From Psychrobacillus sp. OK032 (GTDB lineage: Bacteria > Bacillota > Bacilli > Bacillales_A > Planococcaceae): a stretch of DNA of 64,000 nt. Shown here in pieces: positions 27,283 through 35,985 of the stretch (the stretch's first letter is position 1; every line of letters begins with the position of its first letter). Below the pieces are notes generated by a model. It made no database searches and was not told the DNA's origin. It worked only from the letters and a program-made list of their open reading frames with translations. Where the stretch lies: positions 224,773 to 288,772 of the forward strand of contig NZ_FOGY01000006.1 in the NCBI RefSeq assembly GCF_900111345.1, in the 5' to 3' direction. Made by a program: the position numbers and the translations under genes.

Positions 27283-28056
27283 GTGGAGCCTATTTTAGAG
27301 ATAGAAGCCGTGTCTTTACAATTCGGTGGAGTAAAAGCTTTAGATGACGTCACCTATCATATACAACAAGGAGAAATCTTCTCACTTATTGGTCCTAATG
27401 GAGCAGGGAAAACAAGTATGCTCAACTGTATTAGCGGTTTATATCAACCAACTAACGGTTCAATCCGTTATAAAGGACAGGAAATAGTGAACATGAAGCC
27501 CTATCATCGGACAACACTTGGGATTGCACGGGCTTTTCAAAATATAGCATTGTTTGCTCATATGTCAGTATTAGACAATTTAAAGTTAGGTAGACATACA
27601 TTGATGAACTCGGGGGCAATAAGCGGAGGATTTTATGTTGGCAAAGCGGCAAAAGAAGAAATTGAGCATCGGAAAAAAGTAGAAGAAGTCATTGAGTTTC
27701 TAGAACTGCAAGATATCCGACATACTCCAGTTGGAACACTCCCTTACGGATTACAAAAACGAGTGGAAGTAGGCAGAGCACTGGCACTCGGGCCGGAGTT
27801 AATACTATTAGATGAACCAATGGCTGGGATGAATAATACAGAAAAAGATTTGATGGCTCGTTTCATACTAGATATGCATGAAGTAATGGATATAACCGTT
27901 GTATTAATCGAGCATGATTTAGGGATCGTCATGAATTTATCTGATCATATTGCAGTTTTAGATTTTGGAAAACGTATCGGATTTGGTACTCCGGAAGAAA
28001 TACAGAGAAATCCGGATGTAATTCGAGCTTATATTGGGGAAGAAACCGTTATATAG
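27283..28056 (+). CDS. livG: LivG-type ABC transporter ATP-binding protein
   Basis: A 257-residue ATPase of the branched-chain-amino-acid (HAAT) type: Walker A GPNGAGKT, the LivG hallmark ARAFQNIALF, signature LPYGLQKRVEVGRAL, Walker B LILLDEPMAGMNN and the C-terminal IRAYIGEE. The start is GTG, 7 nt after AAGGAG. It opens a six-gene operon (livG, acyl-CoA synthetase, livH, livM, livK, livF). The synthetase directly after it suggests that the cargo is a carboxylic acid rather than an amino acid. Confidence 0.93.
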   Translation: MEPILEIEAVSLQFGGVKALDDVTYHIQQGEIFSLIGPNGAGKTSMLNCISGLYQPTNGSIRYKGQEIVNMKPYHRTTLGIARAFQNIALFAHMSVLDNLKLGRHTLMNSGAISGGFYVGKAAKEEIEHRKKVEEVIEFLELQDIRHTPVGTLPYGLQKRVEVGRALALGPELILLDEPMAGMNNTEKDLMARFILDMHEVMDITVVLIEHDLGIVMNLSDHIAVLDFGKRIGFGTPEEIQRNPDVIRAYIGEETVI

Positions 28057-28071
28057 AAAGGTGGAACAAAA

Positions 28072-29967
28072 ATGGGGTCAAAAAATACATTACCTAATCT
28101 TTTAGCGGAGCGTGCGTCTAAGCACGAACACGAAATTGCACTCAGGCAAAAACATCTTGGAATATGGAACGAAATCACATGGGGTGACTATTTTAAAAAA
28201 GTAGAGCAATTGTCCATATCGCTTGCTAAAAGGCTGGATTTTAAAAGTGGTGAAAAACTTGCGATCATAGGGGAAAATCGACCACAGTGGCTCTATTCAC
28301 AAATGGCTGCCCAAAGTTTGGGTGGCATATCGGTTGGAATTTATCAAGAGTCGCTTCCAGAACAGCTTGTCTATTATTTAAACGACTGTCAAGCACGTAT
28401 CGTTGTAGTGGAGGATCAGGAGCAGGTAGATAAATTGCTTGAAATCGAAGAAGAAATTCCACTTGTCGAACATATTATTTTTTACAATAAACAAGGAATG
28501 CGCCATTATAAGCATTCGAAGCTAATAGACTTTGAGGACTTATTAGATCATGGAACTAGTTTAATAGAAGATAATCATCAATTTATTAAAGAAAAATTAG
28601 CGCAGAGACTAGGAAACGATTATGCAATGGTTGCCTATAGCGCTGCAACAACTGGAAAACCAAAAGGGGTATTACTTACACATGAAAGTTTAATAGAGGC
28701 CGCAAAAAGCCTTACGATGGTAGATAAAATGGAAAACAAGGACGATTATTTTTCCTTTTTACCTCTCTCTTGGATTCACGAGCAAGTGATAAGTAGTGTT
28801 ATTCCTTTAACAACTGGAATCGTGGTAAATTTTCCGGAAAAGCCACATACCGTTATCGGTGATTTACGCGAAATAGGTCCCAATACACTGCTAGCACCAC
28901 CAAGAGTTTACCAAAAGATCATGTCTGATTTTACGATAAGAATGGAAGGGTCGAGTTGGTTTAAGAAAAAAGTCTACCAAACTTTTAAAAAGATTGGTGA
29001 CAAAATGGCCCAAGCGAAGTTAAAGAAACAAACTCTTTCGTATGGAGAGAAATTCATGTATCAACTTGGTGATCTCCTTATTTTCAGTGCAATTCGAGAT
29101 CATCTTGGATTATCTCGAATAAAAAGGGCGTACATTGCCGGAGCGGCACTTGAGGCCGAGGCTTTTCATTTCTTTCATAGTATTGGAGTCAATATAAAAC
29201 AAACGTATGGTGGGACAGAATTAGCCGGAATTGCATTTGTTCAGCATGATAACGATATTAATGTGGAGAGTGCGGGTGTTCCTCTGCCTGGAACGGAAGT
29301 AAGAATTGGAGAAGATGGAGCTATTTATGTAAGAAATTCCTCTATTTCTACGGAATATTTACATGAGGAAGATCGCGAAACAAAGATCGACGGTTGGATT
29401 ACTCTTGGTGATTGTGGGCGCTTAGGAACAGATGGACATCTTTATATGCTTGATCGCGGAGAGGATATTATAAAGGACCAAAATGATAAACTCATTTATC
29501 CGAGAATAGTAGAAAGTAAATTGAAAACAAGTCCGTATATCCAAGAGGCTGTTTGCTTCGGTAAGGATAAGCCTTATATGACCGCTATTTTGAATATTGA
29601 CTTGAATAGCGTTGGCCGCTGGGCGGATAAAAACAGAATTGTTTATACGGAGTATTCTGATTTAGCGAGAAATGCCCAAGTTGTAGAGTTTATTGAACAA
29701 CAAGTTACTGGGTTAATGGGTCAAATACCAGCTTATGCACGAGTGAAAAAGTTTACTATTTTACACAAAAAGTTTACTGCGGATGATGGTGAACTCACAC
29801 GTACATTAAAAGTAAGAAGGAAGTTCATCGAGGATAAGTATCAAATGCTTATAAATGGTATGTATTCTGAGACACAAAAAGTGACGATGACTAATTTTGA
29901 AAAAGAATCTATAGGGGAGATTAGTTTGCAGGTCATTCAATTGAACATGAAACAGGGGGTGGCATAA
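28072..29967 (+). CDS. AMP-forming long-chain-type acyl-CoA synthetase
   Basis: A 631-residue adenylate-forming ligase that activates a carboxylic acid with ATP and CoA. Motifs in order: AMP/P-loop motif YSAATTGKPKGVLLTH (usually SGTTG; here A-A-T-T-G), FLPLSWIHEQ, ligand-gate region APPRVYQKIM, TYGGTELAG, GWITLGDCGRLGTDGHLYMLDR with the hinge, and a C-terminal lid. The long insert between residues about 280 and 350 is that of FACL/FadD15-type enzymes. It lies 15 nt after livG and 2 nt before livH, so it is an integral part of the transporter operon and probably traps the imported acid as CoA ester. Confidence 0.92.
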   Translation: MGSKNTLPNLLAERASKHEHEIALRQKHLGIWNEITWGDYFKKVEQLSISLAKRLDFKSGEKLAIIGENRPQWLYSQMAAQSLGGISVGIYQESLPEQLVYYLNDCQARIVVVEDQEQVDKLLEIEEEIPLVEHIIFYNKQGMRHYKHSKLIDFEDLLDHGTSLIEDNHQFIKEKLAQRLGNDYAMVAYSAATTGKPKGVLLTHESLIEAAKSLTMVDKMENKDDYFSFLPLSWIHEQVISSVIPLTTGIVVNFPEKPHTVIGDLREIGPNTLLAPPRVYQKIMSDFTIRMEGSSWFKKKVYQTFKKIGDKMAQAKLKKQTLSYGEKFMYQLGDLLIFSAIRDHLGLSRIKRAYIAGAALEAEAFHFFHSIGVNIKQTYGGTELAGIAFVQHDNDINVESAGVPLPGTEVRIGEDGAIYVRNSSISTEYLHEEDRETKIDGWITLGDCGRLGTDGHLYMLDRGEDIIKDQNDKLIYPRIVESKLKTSPYIQEAVCFGKDKPYMTAILNIDLNSVGRWADKNRIVYTEYSDLARNAQVVEFIEQQVTGLMGQIPAYARVKKFTILHKKFTADDGELTRTLKVRRKFIEDKYQMLINGMYSETQKVTMTNFEKESIGEISLQVIQLNMKQGVA

Positions 29968-29969
29968 AC

Positions 29970-30854
29970 ATGACATTTTTTCTTCAAATGCTCGTAACAG
30001 GAGTGGTAGTCGGAAGTATTTATGGACTTGTCGCATTAGGATTCGTTCTAATTTACAGAGCAAGCGGTGCATTGAATTTGGCGAATGGGGAATTCGTTAT
30101 TATTGGACCTTATATCTGTTTAATCTTAATGACTGCTTATAAAATTCCGTTCTTCTATGCGCTAATTATAACGCTTGTCTTTAGCGCTGTTCTTGGATTA
30201 GTTGTAGAGAGGCTGGTTATTAGACCTATACAAAATGCACCTGTTGTATCGGTCATTATGGCCACCATAGGATTGTCGAGCTTACTAGGCGGAGCAGTGC
30301 ATATGATTTGGGGTCATCAGACACGTACATTTCCGCCGGTTTTTCCACAAACCCCTATTAATATTGCGGGAGTCATTATTACTCCTGTTTATCTTTGGTC
30401 ATTTATAGTGGTAGTTTTTCTACTAGTCATTTTTTCTCTCTTCTTCAAGTTTTCTAAAATGGGGATTGCTATGAGAGCAGTTGCAGATGATCGTCAAGCA
30501 GCACTATCCATGGGGATGAGTGTGAAATACGTCTATGCTGCAACTTGGATGATTGCTGCGGTTGTAGCTGCTGTTGGGGGAGTGCTACTTGGTAACATAA
30601 ATGGTCTAAGTCCTACCATGTCCGCAATAGGTTTAACGGTTTTACCTGTCGTTATTCTAGGTGGCCTCGATAGTGTTCTAGGAGCAATTATTGGTGGATT
30701 TATCATTGGTATTCTTCAAAACTTAGCTGGAGGATATTTGGACCCTCTTGTAGGAGGGGGACTAAAGGATGTTGTACCGTTTGTCATTGTCCTCCTTATA
30801 TTGATGTTAAAACCACATGGATTATTTGGTAGTCGAAGAATCGAGAGGGTGTGA
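29970..30854 (+). CDS. livH: LivH-type ABC transporter permease
   Basis: A 294-residue permease with about 8 membrane segments. Typical LivH motifs are GSIYGLVALGFVLIYRASGALNLANGEF near the N-terminus, AMRAVADDRQAALSMGM (the ATPase contact loop) and VVILGGLDSVLGAIIGGF. It starts 2 nt after the synthetase stop with AGGGGGTGG upstream. Confidence 0.94.
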   Translation: MTFFLQMLVTGVVVGSIYGLVALGFVLIYRASGALNLANGEFVIIGPYICLILMTAYKIPFFYALIITLVFSAVLGLVVERLVIRPIQNAPVVSVIMATIGLSSLLGGAVHMIWGHQTRTFPPVFPQTPINIAGVIITPVYLWSFIVVVFLLVIFSLFFKFSKMGIAMRAVADDRQAALSMGMSVKYVYAATWMIAAVVAAVGGVLLGNINGLSPTMSAIGLTVLPVVILGGLDSVLGAIIGGFIIGILQNLAGGYLDPLVGGGLKDVVPFVIVLLILMLKPHGLFGSRRIERV

Positions 30855-30858
30855 TAGA

Positions 30859-31920
30859 TTGCGTAATTTATTTGTAAGGGAAAGCGGGAATTATAAAACT
30901 TCCTATAGTGACGATATGAAGTTGTTTGGGACTACTGGAGCTAAAGTCAAAGCCCTACTCATTGTGCTTATCGTTCTCACACTTCCTCTTGTGGCGTCCA
31001 ATTATTGGATAGGACTGTTCACATTATGTGCAATTGCTTCTGTGGGGGCGATCGGTCTTAATATTTTGACCGGCTTAACGGGTCAAATATCGATTGGAGT
31101 AGGAGCCTTTCTAGGGGTTGGAGGTTATACTTCGGCAATATTGACGTCCACTTATGGTTTAAGTTTTTGGATTGCATTGCCAATAGCAGGAATCGTAACG
31201 GCACTAATAGGCGGTCTATTTGGTATTCCTTCATTACGCTTAAATGGCTTGTACCTAGCAATTGCCACCCTAGCTGCACAAGTCATTATTCTGTTTGTTA
31301 TTAGTAGGTGGGACAGTTTAACAGGTGGAACGGCAGGAATGGTCCTTAACCGACCTACAATTGGGGAATTTTCTTTATCAAGTAATACAGGTTATTACTA
31401 TTTATGTGCAATTATTCTTTTATTAACCATATTATATGCAACAAATCTGTTAAGAACACGAACTGGTAGAGCTTTTTTAGCGGTCCGTGATCGTGATATT
31501 GCAGCACAAATTATGGGGATTAATCTTTTCAAATATAAAGTAATGGCATTCGCTATAAGTTCCTTTTTTGTAGGAATTGCTGGTGCGTTATTAGCACATT
31601 ATACGATGATTGTTAGCCCAGAACTTTATAATTTTCATGTGTCAATAGAATATTTGGCTATGATCTTAATCGGAGGCTTAGGTAGTATATTTGGTTCGAT
31701 TTTGGGAGCTTTCTTTATCACACTTTTGCCGGTTAGTTTAAGTTCAATGATTGACGTTTTAGCTGCTTTTGCACCAGATTTGTACCAACTGCTTTCCGCT
31801 TTTAAGGACTTTGTATTTGGTGCAGTAATTATTTTGTTTTTAATATTTGAACCAGGTGGGTTAGCTCATATTTGGATAAATATGAAGAAGTACTTTAGAC
31901 TATGGCCGTTTTCCTATTAG
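30859..31920 (+). CDS. livM: LivM-type ABC transporter permease
   Basis: A 353-residue permease partner of LivH. LivM motifs are ASVGAIGLNILTGLTGQISIGVGAFLGVGGY, FLAVRDRDIAAQIMGINLFKYK and LAMILIGGLGSIFGSILGAFF. The start is TTG at 30859, 7 nt after GAGGGTG and 5 nt after the livH stop; the frame is open upstream but would overlap livH without a site. Confidence 0.92.
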   Translation: MRNLFVRESGNYKTSYSDDMKLFGTTGAKVKALLIVLIVLTLPLVASNYWIGLFTLCAIASVGAIGLNILTGLTGQISIGVGAFLGVGGYTSAILTSTYGLSFWIALPIAGIVTALIGGLFGIPSLRLNGLYLAIATLAAQVIILFVISRWDSLTGGTAGMVLNRPTIGEFSLSSNTGYYYLCAIILLLTILYATNLLRTRTGRAFLAVRDRDIAAQIMGINLFKYKVMAFAISSFFVGIAGALLAHYTMIVSPELYNFHVSIEYLAMILIGGLGSIFGSILGAFFITLLPVSLSSMIDVLAAFAPDLYQLLSAFKDFVFGAVIILFLIFEPGGLAHIWINMKKYFRLWPFSY

Positions 31921-31953
31921 TAAAACGCGTTTTAAAAACAGAGGGGGATATTC

Positions 31954-33177
31954 ATGAAAATTAGAAAAAGTATGTATACAAGCTTATTAATGGGAATAAT
32001 GTTCGTTTTATTGCTTGGTGCGTGTTCAGATGAAAAAGTAGCGGTAAACGGAGAAGTGGAAAATGGCGCTAGAACAGTTGTAATTGGTGGACTTTATGAT
32101 ATTACTGGGGGAACTGGTGATGTCGGAACGCCTTACGCAGAAGGGGAGCAAGCATATTTCAAGTATTTAAAGAGTAAAGGTGGAGTAGAAGGTCTTAACA
32201 TTGAATTGACAGGAAAAGACTATGCATATGAAATTCCTCAAGCGCAAAAAATTTATCAGGAACTTCGTGATAAGGAAAAGGTTTCTGCTGTACTTGGTTG
32301 GGGAACTGGTGATACGGAAGCTTTACGTCAACAAGTAGCTAGTGATAAGCTACCATACTTTTCTGCTTCCTACTCGGAAAACTTAAAGAGTCTAGAGGAA
32401 AGTCCGTATAACTTTTTGGCTGCCGCGTCTTACTCAGACCAAGGGCGCTCCATTTTGAAATGGATTAAAGATAATCATAAAGGATCTGATCCAACAGTAG
32501 CGCTATTATACAATGATACTGCATTTGGACGTTCGCCGATTGAAGATATTAAAGCATATGGTGAGGAAATAGGTGTGAAAATTGTTGATGAGCAAATCGT
32601 TGATGTGCGAGCAACAGAAGCACAATCTCAATTATTAAATATGCAAAAGAAAAATCCTGACTATGCCATTATTCAAGAAACATGGGGAGCAACAGCAACA
32701 ATTCTAAAAGATGCTAATACGCTTGGAATTGAAACGCAATTCATCGGTTTGAACTGGGCATCTGGTGAAGGAGTAATTGATATTGTTGGTGCTGATATTG
32801 CTGAAGGATATATAGGGATTCTTTCACATGCGATGCCATCAGAAGATCTTCCAGGAATGGCTGAAATAAAAGAGTATTTAGATTCAGAAGGAAAGACGCT
32901 CGAAGACATAAATCAGAAATTTATTCAAGGATGGACAACTGCAAAAATTTTAGTAGCGGGGATCCAAGAAGCAGCTAAAAAACATCCGGATGGTGATTTA
33001 ACAGGGGAAGAAATTCGTTTAGGTCTGGAGTCTTTAAAGGATTTGGATCTTGGTGGTTTAGGAGCTCCTGTAAGCTTTAGTGCAGATAGCCATACAGGTA
33101 CTGAACAGACACGTCTTGGCATTGTAAAAGATGGGAAATGGGAGCCATTGACTGATTATTTCAGCCATAAAGATTAA
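31954..33177 (+). CDS. livK: LivK-type substrate-binding lipoprotein
   Basis: A 407-residue extracellular binding protein with a lipoprotein signal peptide (MKIRKSMYTSLLMGIMFVLL, lipobox LGAC) and a type-I periplasmic-binding fold (VVIGGLYDITGGTGDVGTPYAEGEQAYFKY, DKEKVSAVLGWGTGDTEALR, ALLYNDTAFGRSP). The ligand pocket cannot be read from sequence; relatives bind amino acids, urea, amides or aromatic and aliphatic acids. The synthetase in the operon favours an acid. Confidence 0.9.
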   Translation: MKIRKSMYTSLLMGIMFVLLLGACSDEKVAVNGEVENGARTVVIGGLYDITGGTGDVGTPYAEGEQAYFKYLKSKGGVEGLNIELTGKDYAYEIPQAQKIYQELRDKEKVSAVLGWGTGDTEALRQQVASDKLPYFSASYSENLKSLEESPYNFLAAASYSDQGRSILKWIKDNHKGSDPTVALLYNDTAFGRSPIEDIKAYGEEIGVKIVDEQIVDVRATEAQSQLLNMQKKNPDYAIIQETWGATATILKDANTLGIETQFIGLNWASGEGVIDIVGADIAEGYIGILSHAMPSEDLPGMAEIKEYLDSEGKTLEDINQKFIQGWTTAKILVAGIQEAAKKHPDGDLTGEEIRLGLESLKDLDLGGLGAPVSFSADSHTGTEQTRLGIVKDGKWEPLTDYFSHKD

Positions 33178-33218
33178 TGAAGAATTAAATAACTAATTTT
33201 GGTGGAGAGGAGAATAAG

Positions 33219-34007
33219 ATGCTCCATGTAAATAATATTGAAGCGGTATATTCGAAAATAATATTAGCCTTGAAAGGGATGTCGCTTCACGTACCAGAGG
33301 GGAAGATTGTTACGTTGTTAGGTAGCAATGGGGCAGGGAAATCGACTACTTTAAAGTCGATTTCCGGGCTGCTTTCCGGCGACGGTGGACAAATCACGGC
33401 TGGTACAATTGAGTTTCAGGGAAAAAATTTGAACAATATTACGCCTGATGTAATTGTAAAGAATGGCATATTCCTTTGTATGGAAGGACGGCATGTATTT
33501 AGAGATTTAACAGTCGAGGAAAATTTAATGGCGGGGGCTTATTCACGTAAGGATCGTTCCAATATTAAAGCGGATATGGAAAAGATATTTGTCTATTTTC
33601 CGAAACTAAAAGCTTTACGCTCAAGAAAAGCAGGTTACTTATCTGGTGGAGAGCAACAAATGCTTGCAATCGGTAGGGGAATTATGGCAAAACCAAAGCT
33701 ATTGTTACTGGATGAACCATCTTTGGGGATTGCACCGTTACTTGTAAAAGAGATTTTCCAAATCATTAAAAGAATCAATCAAGAAGAGGGTACTTCTATG
33801 TTAGTAGTGGAGCAAAATGCCCATGTTGCCTTATCTATTGCCGACTACGGTTATATTATGGAGAATGGTAGGGTCGTCATGCAAGGAAATGCGGACTATC
33901 TATTATCAAATGAAGAGGTTCGCGAGCATTATTTAGGTATAGGAAAAGAGGAAAAGAACTATAAGGAGAATAAAGTATATAGACGTAGACAAAGGGTAGT
34001 ATGGTAA
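33219..34007 (+). CDS. livF: LivF-type ABC transporter ATP-binding protein
   Basis: A 262-residue ATPase, partner of LivG. It has Walker A GSNGAGKST, the LivF-specific GRHVFRDLTVEENL, signature LSGGEQQMLAIGRGI and Walker B LLLLDEPSLGIAP. The basic tail KVYRRRQRVVW is longer than usual. Last gene of the operon; a terminator follows at 34085. Confidence 0.93.
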   Translation: MLHVNNIEAVYSKIILALKGMSLHVPEGKIVTLLGSNGAGKSTTLKSISGLLSGDGGQITAGTIEFQGKNLNNITPDVIVKNGIFLCMEGRHVFRDLTVEENLMAGAYSRKDRSNIKADMEKIFVYFPKLKALRSRKAGYLSGGEQQMLAIGRGIMAKPKLLLLDEPSLGIAPLLVKEIFQIIKRINQEEGTSMLVVEQNAHVALSIADYGYIMENGRVVMQGNADYLLSNEEVREHYLGIGKEEKNYKENKVYRRRQRVVW

Positions 34008-34084
34008 TCTCATTTAACTAAACTTGGAAAGAGGGGTATGGGATTAAACTATTAATAGAAATCAAGAAACACTTCAAATGAATG

Positions 34085-34135
34085 TAAAGTACCAGGTCAC
34101 AACGGAATATTATAGTGCCTGGTAACTTTCTTTTT
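34085..34135 (+). terminator. intrinsic terminator of the Liv operon
   Basis: AAAGT-ACCAGG...CAC pairs with GTG-CCTGGT-AACTTT around a loop, followed by T-rich CTTTTTG. No other signal is evident in 34008-34330 except ACATCTTTAGATGT, a 14-bp palindrome at 34277-34290 upstream of the wall-protein gene. Confidence 0.7.
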
Positions 34136-34330
34136 GAATCCCATTTAATAACTTCAATGGGATTGTTTTTAGTGGATTGAAACTTTATAAAGGTCAATTT
34201 AGATTACAATTGTTTCAAGATGAAGAATTTCGTCATTTAATTGATATCTCCTTCTCACAATTCTGCAATAGTATTGACATCTTTAGATGTTAGACTAAGT
34301 AGCGTTAGTGAAAAGGAGGAAATTCATTTT

Positions 34331-35098
34331 ATGAAAAAACAAATTGTTGCGCTAACGGTAATTGCAGCACTATCAGTAGGAGCAGCGGGACAAGCATCCG
34401 CATCAAGCGTTCATACGGTAGAAAAAGGAGATACACTCTGGTCTATTTCAAAAGAGATGAATGTAACTGTGCAAGATTTACAATCATGGAATGGACTTGA
34501 CTCAACTGTTATATATCCATCTCAAGAGTTAAAAATAGAAGAGATGCTTGAAACACATATCGTTGTTTTGGGAGATACTCTTTTCGATATTGCCAAACAA
34601 CATAATCTTTCTGTGGATGAGTTAATGGAGCGCAATCAACTTACTAGTGAATTAATCCACCCAGGAGATGAATTAGTAATTGAAGGAACTAAAAAGGTTG
34701 TACATAAAGTAAGTGCGGCATCTTTACCAAGCGTAAATGTATCTAATACGACAGCTAAAACTTCGGCACCTGTTGCGGCTAAAACATCAGCACCTGTAGC
34801 ATCGACAGCAAAAGAACTGACTGTTACTTCAACCGCTTATACAGCAACTTGTGAAGGATGCACAGGTATAACAGCGACAGGGATTGACTTACTTGCAAAC
34901 CCAGACCAAAAAGTTATATCTGTAGACCCTTCAGTTATTCCACTAGGTTCAAAAGTATGGGTAGAAGGCTATGGTGAAGCAATTGCTGGAGATACTGGTG
35001 GGGCGATTAAAGGAAATAAAATAGATATTTTCATACCATCAAAAGAAGATGCGATTAATTGGGGTAGGAAAACCGTAAAAATAAAAATTTTAGATTAA
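34331..35098 (+). CDS. secreted LysM-3D domain cell-wall protein
   Basis: A 255-residue exported protein with a Sec signal peptide (1-25, AGQASA before the likely cleavage), two LysM peptidoglycan-binding domains (about 27-70 and 77-120), a Ser/Thr/Ala linker with two repeats (TAKTSAPVA) and a C-terminal 3D domain (about 165-255) with the three aspartates (SVDPSVIPLGSKV, IAGDTGGAIKGNKIDIF). This is the YocH-like architecture of cell-wall hydrolases. The ATG at 34331 follows AAAAGGAGG; the open frame to 34241 lacks a site. Confidence 0.9.
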   Translation: MKKQIVALTVIAALSVGAAGQASASSVHTVEKGDTLWSISKEMNVTVQDLQSWNGLDSTVIYPSQELKIEEMLETHIVVLGDTLFDIAKQHNLSVDELMERNQLTSELIHPGDELVIEGTKKVVHKVSAASLPSVNVSNTTAKTSAPVAAKTSAPVASTAKELTVTSTAYTATCEGCTGITATGIDLLANPDQKVISVDPSVIPLGSKVWVEGYGEAIAGDTGGAIKGNKIDIFIPSKEDAINWGRKTVKIKILD

Positions 35099-35101
35099 GA
35101 T

Positions 35102-35140
35102 AAGATGTAAAAGGTGGGTCCTAGCACTCATCTTTTTTTG
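35102..35140 (+). terminator. weak terminator of the wall-protein gene
   Basis: AAGATG/CATCTT closes a 21-nt loop and is followed by seven T residues. The stem is short. Confidence 0.4.
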
Positions 35141-35240
35141 TGTTTTAGGAAATTATCAAATACAAGGTATGTGGATCTTTCTCTGCACAACCAACGTAAG
35201 CTATGCCTCTTTACAGGAATAATGCGACGTAAGGAAGTTA

Positions 35241-35663
35241 CCGCTGCAGGGCGAACTCTTACCGCGGGGTGAGCGATGAGCCATCACCGCCACTTGCGCG
35301 TACGATGAGATTGCTCATCTGTCTCAACAGAGGAACGAAGGTTAAGATCGCCACATCAAAAGGAAGGCAATCTAAGTTCTCCGCTTCCTGCGGCAACGAT
35401 TGCATGACCCACATCCTGTGGGCCTCAACTCCCTCGTGACCATCATCCTGCTGGCCTCATCTGGAGTCGCCGCCCTTCCGCTCCAATCCACGAAAATTGC
35501 TAGCTAATCTGAGTCACTGTTTTATATTCAATCTTAAGTAGTATTTCTTGAAAATAAAATCCAATAAATGGTTGAAAAAGACATAATATGCTGTGAACGC
35601 GACAAACTACCTTCCGAACACGACAAAACACATTTCGAAAGCGACAAAATGGCCTAGAGGCGA
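35241..35663. repeat. composite repeat (copy B), interrupted by other repeat families
   Basis: The hairpin element begins at 35241 (CCGCTGCAGGGCG ... GGGTGAGCGATGAGCC) and closes at 35461-35491 (CTGGAGTCGCCGCCCTTCCG). About 120 nt within it resemble two other repeats (GGTTAAGATCGCCAC as near 45160; CGGCAACGATTGCATGACCC as near 41990). A 21-bp array in inverse orientation follows at 35594-35663 (GAACGCGACAAACTACCTTCC units). No gene is seen in 35141-35985. Confidence 0.78.
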
Positions 35664-35985
35664 TGTTATATTGCGGAAAAATTGAATTTTACTAAGTCAC
35701 TGGTAGTTGGATGTTGATAAATATAATGCTCTATTCGATGTGACTATTAATTAGCCGGCAGCTTTTTAAGAAGCAGTATTCCTATATTGCACAAACAATC
35801 CTTTGTGGGTAGCTCCAGTAAACAAAATACACTTAAAGTCCACTTACACTTTTTTTGTTAGATAAAAAGTGTTCCTATTCCATACATTGAAGAAACGAGA
35901 TACAAACTATATAATAACTGGATAGGCTTTAACACTATCTCTATTAATGATATCGAAGGCGAGCAGTGAGTTTATGGGTGTTTCA

